A stretch of DNA of 64,000 nt from Cupriavidus sp. P-10 (GTDB taxonomy: Bacteria > Pseudomonadota > Gammaproteobacteria > Burkholderiales > Burkholderiaceae), in assembly GCF_003402535.2 (NCBI RefSeq), contig NZ_AP025172.1, positions 1,426,001-1,490,000 on the forward strand, given 5' to 3'. Each line of letters begins with the position of its first letter. Within the stretch, counting starts at the first letter, position 1. A program made the translations under genes and the position numbers. Shown here piece by piece: positions 33,986 through 42,560 of the stretch. Under the pieces are notes generated by a model. It saw only the letters and a list, made by a program, of their open reading frames with translations, did not search any database and was not told the origin of the DNA.

Positions 33986-35124
33986 GCCAGCCCCATCAGT
34001 TGAGCATCCTTCAGGATGCATTTTGCGACGTGATTCTTGAGGATTTCACTCGATCCACCGGCCACGCGCAGCAGTTTAACGTCGAGCATGTACTGGCCGA
34101 AGCTCTGCTCCTCATACAAACCATATCCACCGATCAAGGCGTAGACGTCGCTCACAACTCGCTCGGCGGCCTTGATCGCGAGATGCTTCGCGACACTTGT
34201 TTGCATCGCGTGGTCGTGACCTTGTTGTGCGAGGTTGGCTGCGTGATCACGGGCCAAAACCGCGGCGTGGATCTCCGCATAGCATTCCGCAATCGTCCAT
34301 TGGTTCCCCTGAAAGTCTGCGACGACAGCGGACCCGACCGGGCGGGTAACTGCGTATCTCGAGGCTTCGGCTAGAGCACGCCGCGCTATACCGATCAGCG
34401 TGGACGCGTTCCCTAGCCGGCTCACATTGAAGGTGGATACAAAGGTTGCAAGGCCCTTGCCTACCTCGCCAAGAATCGCGCCGTCCCCGACGCGAACATC
34501 ATCAAAGTACATGTTCGCTGTAGGCGAATAGCGAAGTCCGATGGGATGGGTATGTTCGCGCCGAACACCAGGCTGATCCGTATCTACAAGAAATGCGGTC
34601 AGCCCTTCCGGAGCCATCGCGTAGACGAGCGTTAGGTCACTCTCGACACCCATATTGATGTGGCACTTCTCTCCGCTAATGACCCATTCGCCACCTTCAC
34701 GCCTTGCAGTGGTCTGAAGATTTTTCAAGGATGAGGCGGCGGATGGTTCGGATATCGATTCAGAAAACAGGATGCTCCCGTTGGCGAGCCCAGGGAGGTA
34801 CTTCGCCTTTTGCTCCGATGTTCCCCAGTCGTTCAGCCAGCGTTCGCCTTGGGCCTGCGTCTGCCCACTTACCAAGCCGTAGCGACCCAATTCCTCCTCC
34901 ACCAGGCAGTACTCAGGCACGCCGAAACCCAACCCCCCGTACTCCCGTGGGGTAAGCATTCCGAGAAGGCCTCGCCGCCCGAGTTCATTGAATGCGTGGC
35001 GAGGAAATACGCCTTCACGTGCTGCCTTGGCCATGTCGCCCTGGATAACCCCAGCAAACTCCCGAATGCTCTCGATTGCGGAAGAAGCCCAAGCCGGGTC
35101 TTTCAGACGTAGTTCCAGATTCAT
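33982..35124 (-). CDS. Acyl-CoA dehydrogenase
   Basis: A 380-residue FAD acyl-CoA dehydrogenase. Typical parts: GLLGMLTPREYGG, FSESISEPSAASS (FAD contact), SGEKCHIN and the C-terminal YALIGGYGLYEEQSFGQY with RVAGGSSEI. The active base is not clear to me from sequence alone. It is the first gene of the leftward low-GC operon, with a candidate operator at 35151-35177, and it is divergent from the GntR/UTRA gene. Confidence 0.88.
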   Translation of the reverse strand: MNLELRLKDPAWASSAIESIREFAGVIQGDMAKAAREGVFPRHAFNELGRRGLLGMLTPREYGGLGFGVPEYCLVEEELGRYGLVSGQTQAQGERWLNDWGTSEQKAKYLPGLANGSILFSESISEPSAASSLKNLQTTARREGGEWVISGEKCHINMGVESDLTLVYAMAPEGLTAFLVDTDQPGVRREHTHPIGLRYSPTANMYFDDVRVGDGAILGEVGKGLATFVSTFNVSRLGNASTLIGIARRALAEASRYAVTRPVGSAVVADFQGNQWTIAECYAEIHAAVLARDHAANLAQQGHDHAMQTSVAKHLAIKAAERVVSDVYALIGGYGLYEEQSFGQYMLDVKLLRVAGGSSEILKNHVAKCILKDAQLMGLA

Positions 35125-35150
35125 TGCTGTGTCTCGTCGGTGGTTTTGGT

Positions 35151-35177
35151 TATCATCTGATTGTCCGGACGATGATA
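35151..35177. promoter_or_regulatory. Inverted repeat TATCATC-N13-GATGATA, candidate operator
   Basis: Perfect 7-bp arms flank a spacer that itself holds the palindrome GTCCGGAC. It sits 27 bp before the acyl-CoA dehydrogenase start in the divergent region facing the GntR gene. Confidence 0.4.
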
Positions 35178-35506
35178 GGATGAAGCGTATGTGGCGTCAA
35201 GACTTTGCTTCCGCTAACATCGCCTTTCGTTTGGCGACGAACGAAACTGGTGACCATCCCGAGGGAGGCCACTTCGACTCCCCGGACGTTAACCTCAACA
35301 TTCGCTAACGCGACGACCGTGAAACATATTCAACACAGCATGACGTGTCCGCGCGTCTGGGCTTCGATACCAACCTATGTATCAAGCAGGAGCGGGGGTG
35401 ACCTCGAGCACGGCTTCTGCTGCGCGGCTCGGGCGCACTACCGCCAAAGGACCGCCCTGGCGGTCCGATCGCCAACGAACGCTCGTCCGGGCGAGGAGCA
35501 TCAGTG

Positions 35507-36283
35507 ATGAGTCCCACGCCACATTCCAGCCTGGACAATCTCGGATCCCGCCCGCCCAAACATCTGTTGCTGGCGCAGTCGCTCCTCGCCGACATCCGCA
35601 GAGGCCGATATCCGGTGGAATCTCTCCTGCCCACAGAGGAAGCCCTATGCGCGATGTTCGGAGTTAGCCGTTTTACAGTTCGCTCTGCCCTAAGCGCGCT
35701 GCAGGACCGAGGCTATGTTCGAAAGCAGAGGCCGATCGGAACGCGCGTAATCGCAGACAGAACCGAAGACCAGCAGACCATAAGGCTGACGTCGCTAGGT
35801 GATCTTGTTCAGCTCGCCGAGGGCGGTCAGCAGATGATCACCGCAAGCGCCGATATCGCTGCGGATCCGACACTGGCTACCACTATTGGTTGCGCCGTTG
35901 GTCAACACTGGCGGCACCTTGAAGTCCTACGCTGGACAGGCGGTAACAAGGAGGCGCCTGCGATGCTTAGCCATTTATGGATTCATCCCATGTACTCGGG
36001 CGTCGCTCAAGATCTCCACCTCAATCGGATCTCCCCCGTTGTCATCTTTATCGAACAGATTGGGCAACAATTCGGCGAACGTCCGTCCGACATCCAGCAG
36101 ACCGTCAGTGCATTCAATATAAGGGGACAACTGGCTCGTGCGCTGCAGGTCAAGAACGGTACTCCTGGCCTTCGTATCCAACGCTGGTTCCGCAATGGTT
36201 CCGGCGACTTGATCCTCTATGCCGATGGTTTTTATAACGGGCTCCTATATAAATACCAAACGACCCTGCACTTGAGTAACTAG
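35507..36283 (+). CDS. GntR-family regulator with UTRA domain (HutC type)
   Basis: A 258-residue regulator. The winged helix includes LLPTEEALCAMFGVSRFTVRSAL (about residues 42-64, quoted in part), and the C-terminal UTRA domain covers about 95-255. The ATG at 35507 has GAGGAGC upstream; a GTG one codon earlier is possible. Divergent placement makes it the probable repressor of the acyl-CoA dehydrogenase operon. The ligand would be the pathway substrate or a CoA ester. Confidence 0.86.
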   Translation: MSPTPHSSLDNLGSRPPKHLLLAQSLLADIRRGRYPVESLLPTEEALCAMFGVSRFTVRSALSALQDRGYVRKQRPIGTRVIADRTEDQQTIRLTSLGDLVQLAEGGQQMITASADIAADPTLATTIGCAVGQHWRHLEVLRWTGGNKEAPAMLSHLWIHPMYSGVAQDLHLNRISPVVIFIEQIGQQFGERPSDIQQTVSAFNIRGQLARALQVKNGTPGLRIQRWFRNGSGDLILYADGFYNGLLYKYQTTLHLSN

Positions 36284-36586
36284 GCTGGTTCTCGGATCAT
36301 TGGGCGACGGAACGCACTTCAGTGCACTTCTGTGGTCCGAGGATCGGACGGCGGAAACGTGGTATCAGCAGGCCCCTTTTGCTCGGTAAGCGTAGAAGCT
36401 GCGGACTGAGATCATCCCGGAAAGGCTGCACGTGGCCCGCTGCACATGATCCTGGAAGGTGGCGCCGCTTTGATCTGCGTCAGACGCAAATCGTGCAGGG
36501 CAACTATTGTGGTAATGAAGGCCCCGCAAGTTCCGATATCGCATCGTACTCAACCGTCTGCTTGCCCAGCTTCCCAGGAGGGCGTC
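36284..36586. other. Gene-free stretch of about 300 bp
   Basis: No supported gene. It separates the low-GC operon from the hemerythrin gene. I see no clear terminator hairpin with a T-tract. Confidence 0.4.
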
Positions 36587-37207
36587 ATGGCCACCCCGCT
36601 CGTCACCTCGCTTCCGACTTCACCTTCCGCCGCGCTTTCCACCCCAAGCCCGACACCGCTTGCCGCCTGGCATACCGACCATGTCCATTTCGCCTCCCTG
36701 CTCGACCTGCTGGAACAGCAAGTCAGCACCTTCCATCAGGGCGAGCAGCCAGACTACGGCCTGATGGCCACGATCATCCATTACATGCGCAACTATGGCG
36801 ACTGCATGCACCATCCCCGCGAGGATGTTGCCTACGCGCTGCTCGTGGAACGGGATCCCGGCACGCGGATCATCATCAGCCGGTTACTGCAGGAACATCG
36901 CGTGATCGCCACGGTCGGCGCGGAGTTGCTCAATCGCCTGCGTGAAGCCCAGAGCGAAGTGGTCACTTCGCGAGCGGCACTGGAAGCGGCCGCGGCCATG
37001 TACCTGGTGTACTACCGCAACCATCTGTCCACCGAGGAAAAGCAGGTCATGCCGCGCGCCGCCCGGTTCCTGACCGAAGCCGACTGGGCGGAGGTCGCCG
37101 CGGTCGATTGGGCCAGTGCCGATCCCCTATTCGGCGCCAATGTGGAGAAGCGCTTCGCGACCTTGCGCAAGCAGATCGACAGCGAAGCGAACGCCTCCAT
37201 GCACTGA
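36587..37207 (+). CDS. Hemerythrin-domain protein
   Basis: A 206-residue cytoplasmic protein with a hemerythrin HHE-type four-helix fold. Likely di-iron ligands are in WHTDHVHF, HHPRED, LLQEHRV and HLSTEEKQVMP (His/Glu). AGGAGG precedes the ATG at 36587. Such proteins bind oxygen or nitric oxide, or protect iron centres. It stands alone and has no pathway link to its neighbours. Confidence 0.85.
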   Translation: MATPLVTSLPTSPSAALSTPSPTPLAAWHTDHVHFASLLDLLEQQVSTFHQGEQPDYGLMATIIHYMRNYGDCMHHPREDVAYALLVERDPGTRIIISRLLQEHRVIATVGAELLNRLREAQSEVVTSRAALEAAAAMYLVYYRNHLSTEEKQVMPRAARFLTEADWAEVAAVDWASADPLFGANVEKRFATLRKQIDSEANASMH

Positions 37208-37309
37208 ACGCCGGTCGTTTCGCGGCACTGCCGGGCCTCGGCCGAGAACTTATGCCGGAACCGGTAGGCGCCATGAGCACACCCGGTTTCAGCGCGGCCA
37301 TCATTCCAT

Positions 37310-37492
37310 GGGCGGGCCAGCGGCGGCAGGTAGGCAATGCCCGCCGCGTCGAGCGTTTCGCTGGTGGCATGCTCGCGGCCGTATGTGTTCAGGTCAACGC
37401 CGCGCCAGCAGTTGTTCCAGCGAAACCGGCCCGATGACGCGGATGTCCTTGCCGTCGCGCACGCCGAGGCAGGGCTTGCCATCTTTCAGGAA
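37310..37492 (-). pseudogene. Frameshifted N-terminal fragment of a fumarylacetoacetate hydrolase-family gene
   Basis: The frame from 37492 reads FLKDGKPCLGVRDGKDIRVIG and then PVSLEQLLARR-stop (quoted in parts), and a shift at about 37407 restores GVDLNTYGREHATSETLDAAG and YLPPLARP, the order seen at the start of FAH-family proteins. A 2-bp loss in a GC repeat explains the break. No start codon and no catalytic part remain. It lies just after the esterase gene and was probably the last gene of that operon. Confidence 0.55.
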
Positions 37493-37495
37493 CTG

Positions 37496-38479
37496 TCACG
37501 TTGGAACGGAACCGGCGTGCTGGCTGAGCCACGCCTGGAAGGCGTGGCAGATGTCGTCATGGGCGCGGCAAGCCGATGCGGAGGCTTCAAAGAAGCCGAA
37601 GAAGGGATGGAACATGTCATCGAAACGAAGCACACGCACCGGCACGCCAGCCGCGGCAAGCCGACCTGCATAGGTCACGCCTTCCGCCTGCAGCGGATCG
37701 TGTCCCGCCACCGCCACCACTGCCGGCGCCACGCCATGAAGGTCGGTCGCATGCATCGGTGACGGCGGGAAACAGTCGGCCAGCGCAACGTTCTCGCCGA
37801 GGTACAGCCGCGAGATATCGCGCAGGTCGGAAGGCGACAGCATCGGAAAGTCGCTGCGTAACGCTTCAATCTGCCCTATATCGCGTGCGAAATCGACGCC
37901 TGGCACGACCAGCAACTGCGCCGCCAGGCGCTCGGCCTGATCGCCCCGGTCGCGCAGCCTGAGCGCGGTGGAGGCGGCCAGGTTGCCGCCCGCGCTTTCC
38001 CCGGCCACCGCGACCCGCGCCCTGTCGCCGCCCAGTTCGCCGGCATTGCGCAGCGCCCACAGCGTCGCGGTGAGGGCGTCGTCATGCGCGGCGGGAAACG
38101 GATGTTCAGGCGCGAGCCGGTAGTCGACCGAGACGATGACGGCATTGACGTCGCGGCAAAGCTTTCGCGCGATGTCGTCCATCAGCGCCACGCTGCCTAG
38201 GACAAAGCCGCCGCCGTGGAAGAACACGACCGTCGGCAGCGACATCGATGCATGGCGGGGACGGTAGACCCGCACCGGCACGCGCGCACCCTCATGGACG
38301 GCAATGCAGTCCTCGATGGCGCCGACCTCGGGCAGCGGAGTCCGCTCGCGCGCCGCCTGGATGGCAACACGCATGCGTTCGCGGGCCTCGTCAGGCGTGC
38401 CGGAAAACGGAGCCGGCGCATCCGCCGCACGCATCGATGCCACGATGGCTGCCAGTTCCGGGTCGAGTGGGATATGCAT
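37496..38479 (-). CDS. Alpha/beta hydrolase (HSL/esterase type)
   Basis: A 327-residue esterase of the hormone-sensitive-lipase group. The oxyanion motif HGGGF (about residue 89), the nucleophile GESAGG (about 160), and likely Asp/His in AGHDPLQAE and FDDMFHPF are visible. The ATG at 38479 is preceded by GAAGGA; a GTG at 38494 would overlap the upstream stop. It ends the leftward porin/monooxygenase operon as it stands now and would hydrolyse an ester or lactone intermediate. Confidence 0.86.
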   Translation of the reverse strand: MHIPLDPELAAIVASMRAADAPAPFSGTPDEARERMRVAIQAARERTPLPEVGAIEDCIAVHEGARVPVRVYRPRHASMSLPTVVFFHGGGFVLGSVALMDDIARKLCRDVNAVIVSVDYRLAPEHPFPAAHDDALTATLWALRNAGELGGDRARVAVAGESAGGNLAASTALRLRDRGDQAERLAAQLLVVPGVDFARDIGQIEALRSDFPMLSPSDLRDISRLYLGENVALADCFPPSPMHATDLHGVAPAVVAVAGHDPLQAEGVTYAGRLAAAGVPVRVLRFDDMFHPFFGFFEASASACRAHDDICHAFQAWLSQHAGSVPT

Positions 38480-38490
38480 TGGGCTTTCCT

Positions 38491-39828
38491 TCACCGGAGG
38501 CCGAGAACATAGTGCTGCGACGCCAGCGCACGCCGGCGCAACGCGTCCAGGTCGATATTCGTCATGCGGCCATGGCGCTTGACCGTGCGGCCGGCGACAA
38601 GCACCGTATCCACATTACCCGGATGCGCAGCCAGCACGACCGCGCCCACCGCATCGGAGACCGGCGTCAGGTTGAGATCATCGGCGCGGATCATGATGAC
38701 GTCGGCCTGCTTGCCGGGCGTCAGCGAGCCGACCTTGTGCGCCAGCCCGTTTGCCCTGGCCCCCGCCACCGTGGCAAATTCCAGCACGTCGCGCAGCGAC
38801 AGCGTTGCCGGCGCATTCGCCACGCGCGAGTGGCCGCCCCCCATCCACGAGCGGTAGTAGGCAAAGGCGTGGCGCATCTGGGTGAACATGTCGCCCGAGC
38901 ACTTGGTTTCGGTATCCCCGCTCAAACTGGGCCGGATACCGGCCGCGAGCAGGCGATCGAAGGGAATGTCGCCGATCCCCTGCGCGTTCATTTCGCAATG
39001 CACGCCCAACGACGCGCTGACGCCGGCACCGGCCATCATCGCGATCTCTTCCTGGCTGGAAAAGCAGCAGTGCACAAAGGTCAGGTCATCGCCCAGCACG
39101 CCCGCTGCATGCATCTGCGCGATGCCCTGCACCGGCGCATTGCGGGCGTAGGCACCCATGTGGATGGAGGAACGGATGCCCAGTTTGCGCGCCAGCCGCA
39201 GGTCTGCCAGCCAGACGTCGCGGCATGCCATTTCCGGGCCGCGCGCGGCCATCGCCAGTGTCAGCAACTGGTCATCCGACGAGAAGTAGCGCTCGCGCAG
39301 GCGCCGGATATCGGTGGGATGGGCGCGCCGGCTGTCGAACATCCAGGACGGCCCGTCGACCAGCGGCCACCCGTGCGCGAACACACCGCGGATGCCGGCA
39401 TCCTGCAAACCCAGAATCGCCGCATCCGCGTGGTCGGGTGAGTTCTGCACGTGCGACCAGTCCAGCATGGTGGTGATGCCGCTGTCCAGTGCCGACACCG
39501 CGCCCAGCATCGTGCCGATATGCACATCTTCCGGCCGGAACGCCGCGCCTTTGGCGCCCAGCATCTCGGCAAAATAGACCTGCGGATCGATGTCGGCATA
39601 GCGATGCCTGACGCAGCTTTGCCAGGTGTGCCGATGGGTATCGACAAAGCCGGGCAGCACGATCATGCCGCTAGCGTCGATCTGCTCCGCTGCCGCAGCC
39701 TCGATATGCGGGGCCACGGCGGCGATCCGGTCGCCTTCGATCAGGACGTCGCCCTGGCGCAGGTCGCCTACCGTCGGATCCATGCTGAGCACCCAGCCGC
39801 CGCGCAGCAATACACGTCGATCGTTCAT
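38491..39828 (-). CDS. Metal-dependent amidohydrolase, AtzA/TrzA/cytosine-deaminase-like
   Basis: A 445-residue amidohydrolase of the chlorohydrolase/deaminase subfamily. The HxH metal site is DTHRHTWQ (about residue 64), later His in SSIHMGAY and FVHCCFSS, and the Asp in SGDTETK complete the site. The ATG at 39828 leaves 5 bp after the monooxygenase stop. It removes an amino or halide group from a (hetero)aromatic ring or hydrolyses a ring amide. With the flavin monooxygenase next door, an N-heterocyclic substrate is plausible. Confidence 0.85.
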   Translation of the reverse strand: MNDRRVLLRGGWVLSMDPTVGDLRQGDVLIEGDRIAAVAPHIEAAAAEQIDASGMIVLPGFVDTHRHTWQSCVRHRYADIDPQVYFAEMLGAKGAAFRPEDVHIGTMLGAVSALDSGITTMLDWSHVQNSPDHADAAILGLQDAGIRGVFAHGWPLVDGPSWMFDSRRAHPTDIRRLRERYFSSDDQLLTLAMAARGPEMACRDVWLADLRLARKLGIRSSIHMGAYARNAPVQGIAQMHAAGVLGDDLTFVHCCFSSQEEIAMMAGAGVSASLGVHCEMNAQGIGDIPFDRLLAAGIRPSLSGDTETKCSGDMFTQMRHAFAYYRSWMGGGHSRVANAPATLSLRDVLEFATVAGARANGLAHKVGSLTPGKQADVIMIRADDLNLTPVSDAVGAVVLAAHPGNVDTVLVAGRTVKRHGRMTNIDLDALRRRALASQHYVLGLR

Positions 39829-39833
39829 CGCCC

Positions 39834-41333
39834 TCACCGCCTCAGCCATTTCGCAAGTTGTGCTTCCACCTCGCCCGCGCGAGCCACGTCGGTGCCTACC
39901 CAGGCCACGTAGCCATCCGGACGCAGCAGCAGCGCCTTCACGCCGTCCATGGAGGCCGGCGTGCGGGCGGCACGCGCCGCCAGCACGGTGACCGGCAGCG
40001 CCGACAGGTCCATGGCGGCGAACTGGCGGCTGAAGCCTTCCAGGTCGATCAGGACGAAGCGGCGCTCCCGGAGGGTCTGTGCCACGGATACCGCGCGGCC
40101 GTCCGGCAGCAGCAGGTCGAGGTCCGGGCAAGGCAGGCCGGCCAGCGGGTGGCTGTCCGCCTCTCGCGGATACGGCGCTTCCAGGCCGCACAGTTCGCGT
40201 ACGAGCTTTCTTTGCACATCAGGCAGCGGGATGATCTGCGCCTGCATGCGGCGCTTCAGCGCGATGGATTCCGGTCCGAAGCTGAACTGCAGCGCGCACT
40301 GGGCCTTCACGCTTTCCAGCAGCGCGTGCATGACCGGCAGCCGCTCGGCATCATAGGTATCGAGCGTGGCCGGGTCCGCCACGCCATTGACGACATTGGC
40401 CAGCTTCCAGCCGAGGTTGAAGGCATCCTGCAGGCAGAAGTTCATGCCCACGCCGCTTGCCGGGTAATGGATGCGTGCCGATTCCCCGACCAGGAAGACC
40501 CGCCCCTTGCGCAGCGTGGGTACCGCGCGCATCTGGTCGTCGAAGCGCGACGCCCAGCGATACGACTGGATGCCGTAGTCGGTGCCGTGCACATCGCGGA
40601 TGCATTGCAGCGCTTCTTCCAGCGTCACCGGCTCGTCCTTGGGGGCATGCCGACGGTCGCGATGGACGATATTGAAGCGGGTAATGCCGTCGCCGAACAC
40701 GTAGCCGCGCACCCAGCCCAGCTCGTTATCGACATTGATGCGCCCGCCCGGCCATGGCGCCTGCAGTTCGGCGTCAAGGACGATGCCGCGAAAGGTCCCC
40801 GCATGCCCCTCGAACGGCAGGCCCAGCCGGGTGCGCACGACACTGCGGCCGCCATCGGCGCCGACCACATAGCGGGCCTGCAGGGTGACGGTGACGCCCG
40901 CGGCATCGCCCACGTCGACCTCGGCACCCGCATCCGACTGGCGCACGTCGCGCACTTCCATGCCCGCGCGGATTTCCGCCCCGCTTTCCAGCGCCCAGCC
41001 CCACAGGACCTGCTCGGTGAGGTTCTGCGGCAGGCCCAGCGTAAAGCCGAAGCGAGACTCCAGGTACTTCCATTCGATCGGATGGAAGCCTGCCCAGATG
41101 TGCGAAGGCCGGAACGGATAGTCCGCGATCGCGCGAGTCTTCTCGATAAAGCGATGTGCGATCCCGCGCGCATCGAACAGCTCAAGCACACGCGGCAACA
41201 GGGTGCCCGCGCGCGACTGGACCCCATCGGTGCGGCGTTCCAGCACCAGCGTCCTGACGCCGGACCCGGCCAGTTCCGCAGCCATGGTCAGCCCCGAAGG
41301 TCCGCCACCAACGACAATCACATCCCACTGCAT
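39834..41333 (-). CDS. FAD-dependent aromatic-ring monooxygenase (PheA/TfdB type)
   Basis: A 499-residue class A flavoprotein hydroxylase. Motifs: GGGPSGLTMAAELA (residues 9-22), the DG segment VGADGGRSVVR, and FLVGESARIHYPASGVGMN, where the usual GDAAH is GESAR. The C-terminal thioredoxin-like region fits the TfdB/MhpA group. It hydroxylates an aromatic ring using NAD(P)H and oxygen. It leads the catabolic part of a leftward operon and is downstream of the porin gene. Confidence 0.87.
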   Translation of the reverse strand: MQWDVIVVGGGPSGLTMAAELAGSGVRTLVLERRTDGVQSRAGTLLPRVLELFDARGIAHRFIEKTRAIADYPFRPSHIWAGFHPIEWKYLESRFGFTLGLPQNLTEQVLWGWALESGAEIRAGMEVRDVRQSDAGAEVDVGDAAGVTVTLQARYVVGADGGRSVVRTRLGLPFEGHAGTFRGIVLDAELQAPWPGGRINVDNELGWVRGYVFGDGITRFNIVHRDRRHAPKDEPVTLEEALQCIRDVHGTDYGIQSYRWASRFDDQMRAVPTLRKGRVFLVGESARIHYPASGVGMNFCLQDAFNLGWKLANVVNGVADPATLDTYDAERLPVMHALLESVKAQCALQFSFGPESIALKRRMQAQIIPLPDVQRKLVRELCGLEAPYPREADSHPLAGLPCPDLDLLLPDGRAVSVAQTLRERRFVLIDLEGFSRQFAAMDLSALPVTVLAARAARTPASMDGVKALLLRPDGYVAWVGTDVARAGEVEAQLAKWLRR

Positions 41334-41394
41334 GTTTCATTTCTCCTTCAAGGGCCGTAGCCGGAAGCGCCTTGGCGCGCTATGCGATATCCAG

Positions 41395-42465
41395 TCAGAA
41401 CAGGTGCGTCATGCCAGCTTCCAGCACCAGCTGCTGCGACTTGGTTGCGGGCGGCTGGTTGCGCATCACCGCAAGCTGCCCCGATCCCGCCACCTGCAGC
41501 ACGCCGAGCACATAGAGGCTGGTCCGCTTCGACAGCGCATAGTCAAGATGGGCGTGGAACTGGTTCCACTTGTACGGATCGAGCGTGGTGTACGAATAGC
41601 CGCCCCCGAGGCGAAGCTGCGGCGTGACATACTTGTAGGCACCGACATCGATCGACTGGGCGGTCTCGCGCGCACCGGCCGCGGACAGGCGCGTGTAGCT
41701 GTAGTTACCCATCACCCGCCAGCCGTGGTCGGCATAGGCAATGCCGGCACTGGCGGTGTCCTGGTTCTGAAAGAGCGATGCCGTGGGATTGCCGCTGAAG
41801 TCGATGCCGTATAGCCGGGTGATGCCCAGCTTCTGCCCGGGTGCGTAGGGCACGCCGTTGACCGATTCCAGCACGACCACGCCCTGCACCGGCCCGCCGC
41901 TGTAGCTGACCTCGGCGCCCACGGCGCGCCCGGTATTGGTCGTCGAGCTGGCATTGCCGAAGGCATACATCGCGCCGAACTGCAGCCCGCCGAACACCGG
42001 CGATTTGTACTTGACCGTGCTGTTAAGCGAGTTACCCACGGTCCGGTCCAGGTTGCCGGGGTGCGTGGCCAGCAGCGAGGTGTAGCGCTCGGAGGTAAAG
42101 GGCACCAGGTCGGCCAGCAGGTCGTACATGGAGCCCAGCGAGACCGTGCCGTAGGTATTGGAGCTCAGGCCGACATAGCTCTCGAACGGCGTCGACATTC
42201 CCGTATCCAGGAAGGCATATTTGCTTAGCCGGAAGAATGCCGCCGTATCGCCGCTGATCGCTTCCTTGCCCGACATGGCGATAAAGGGGACGGCGTGCGT
42301 GCCGCTGAGCTGGAGCTGTCCGCCGCCAGCTGGACCGGCATTGGTGGTGTAGGACACGCCAGTTCCCAGCAAGCCGGACAACGTGACCGACGATTGTGCC
42401 CTGGCGGGCAGGTGGCAGACCGCCAACATGGTGGCGCAGGCCAGCGCCACAGCTAACTTCCTCAT
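41395..42465 (-). CDS. Gram-negative porin (Burkholderiales type)
   Basis: A 356-residue outer-membrane porin. The signal peptide is MRKLAVALACATMLAVCHLP...ARA, followed by QSSVTLSGLLGTGVSYTTN, the standard start of OpcP-type trimeric porins. The chain ends in Phe (GMTHLF), as needed for outer-membrane assembly. Located between an MFS gene and catabolic enzymes, it likely admits the operon's substrate. Confidence 0.9.
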   Translation of the reverse strand: MRKLAVALACATMLAVCHLPARAQSSVTLSGLLGTGVSYTTNAGPAGGGQLQLSGTHAVPFIAMSGKEAISGDTAAFFRLSKYAFLDTGMSTPFESYVGLSSNTYGTVSLGSMYDLLADLVPFTSERYTSLLATHPGNLDRTVGNSLNSTVKYKSPVFGGLQFGAMYAFGNASSTTNTGRAVGAEVSYSGGPVQGVVVLESVNGVPYAPGQKLGITRLYGIDFSGNPTASLFQNQDTASAGIAYADHGWRVMGNYSYTRLSAAGARETAQSIDVGAYKYVTPQLRLGGGYSYTTLDPYKWNQFHAHLDYALSKRTSLYVLGVLQVAGSGQLAVMRNQPPATKSQQLVLEAGMTHLF

Positions 42466-42560
42466 TCCTGTGTCTCCGAGCTTCTGGTTTTTTGCGGACG
42501 CACGGATCCCTGCGCGGTCGCCTTGCAGCGACCCGCGTGGAGCAACGCGTCTTGGGGGGA

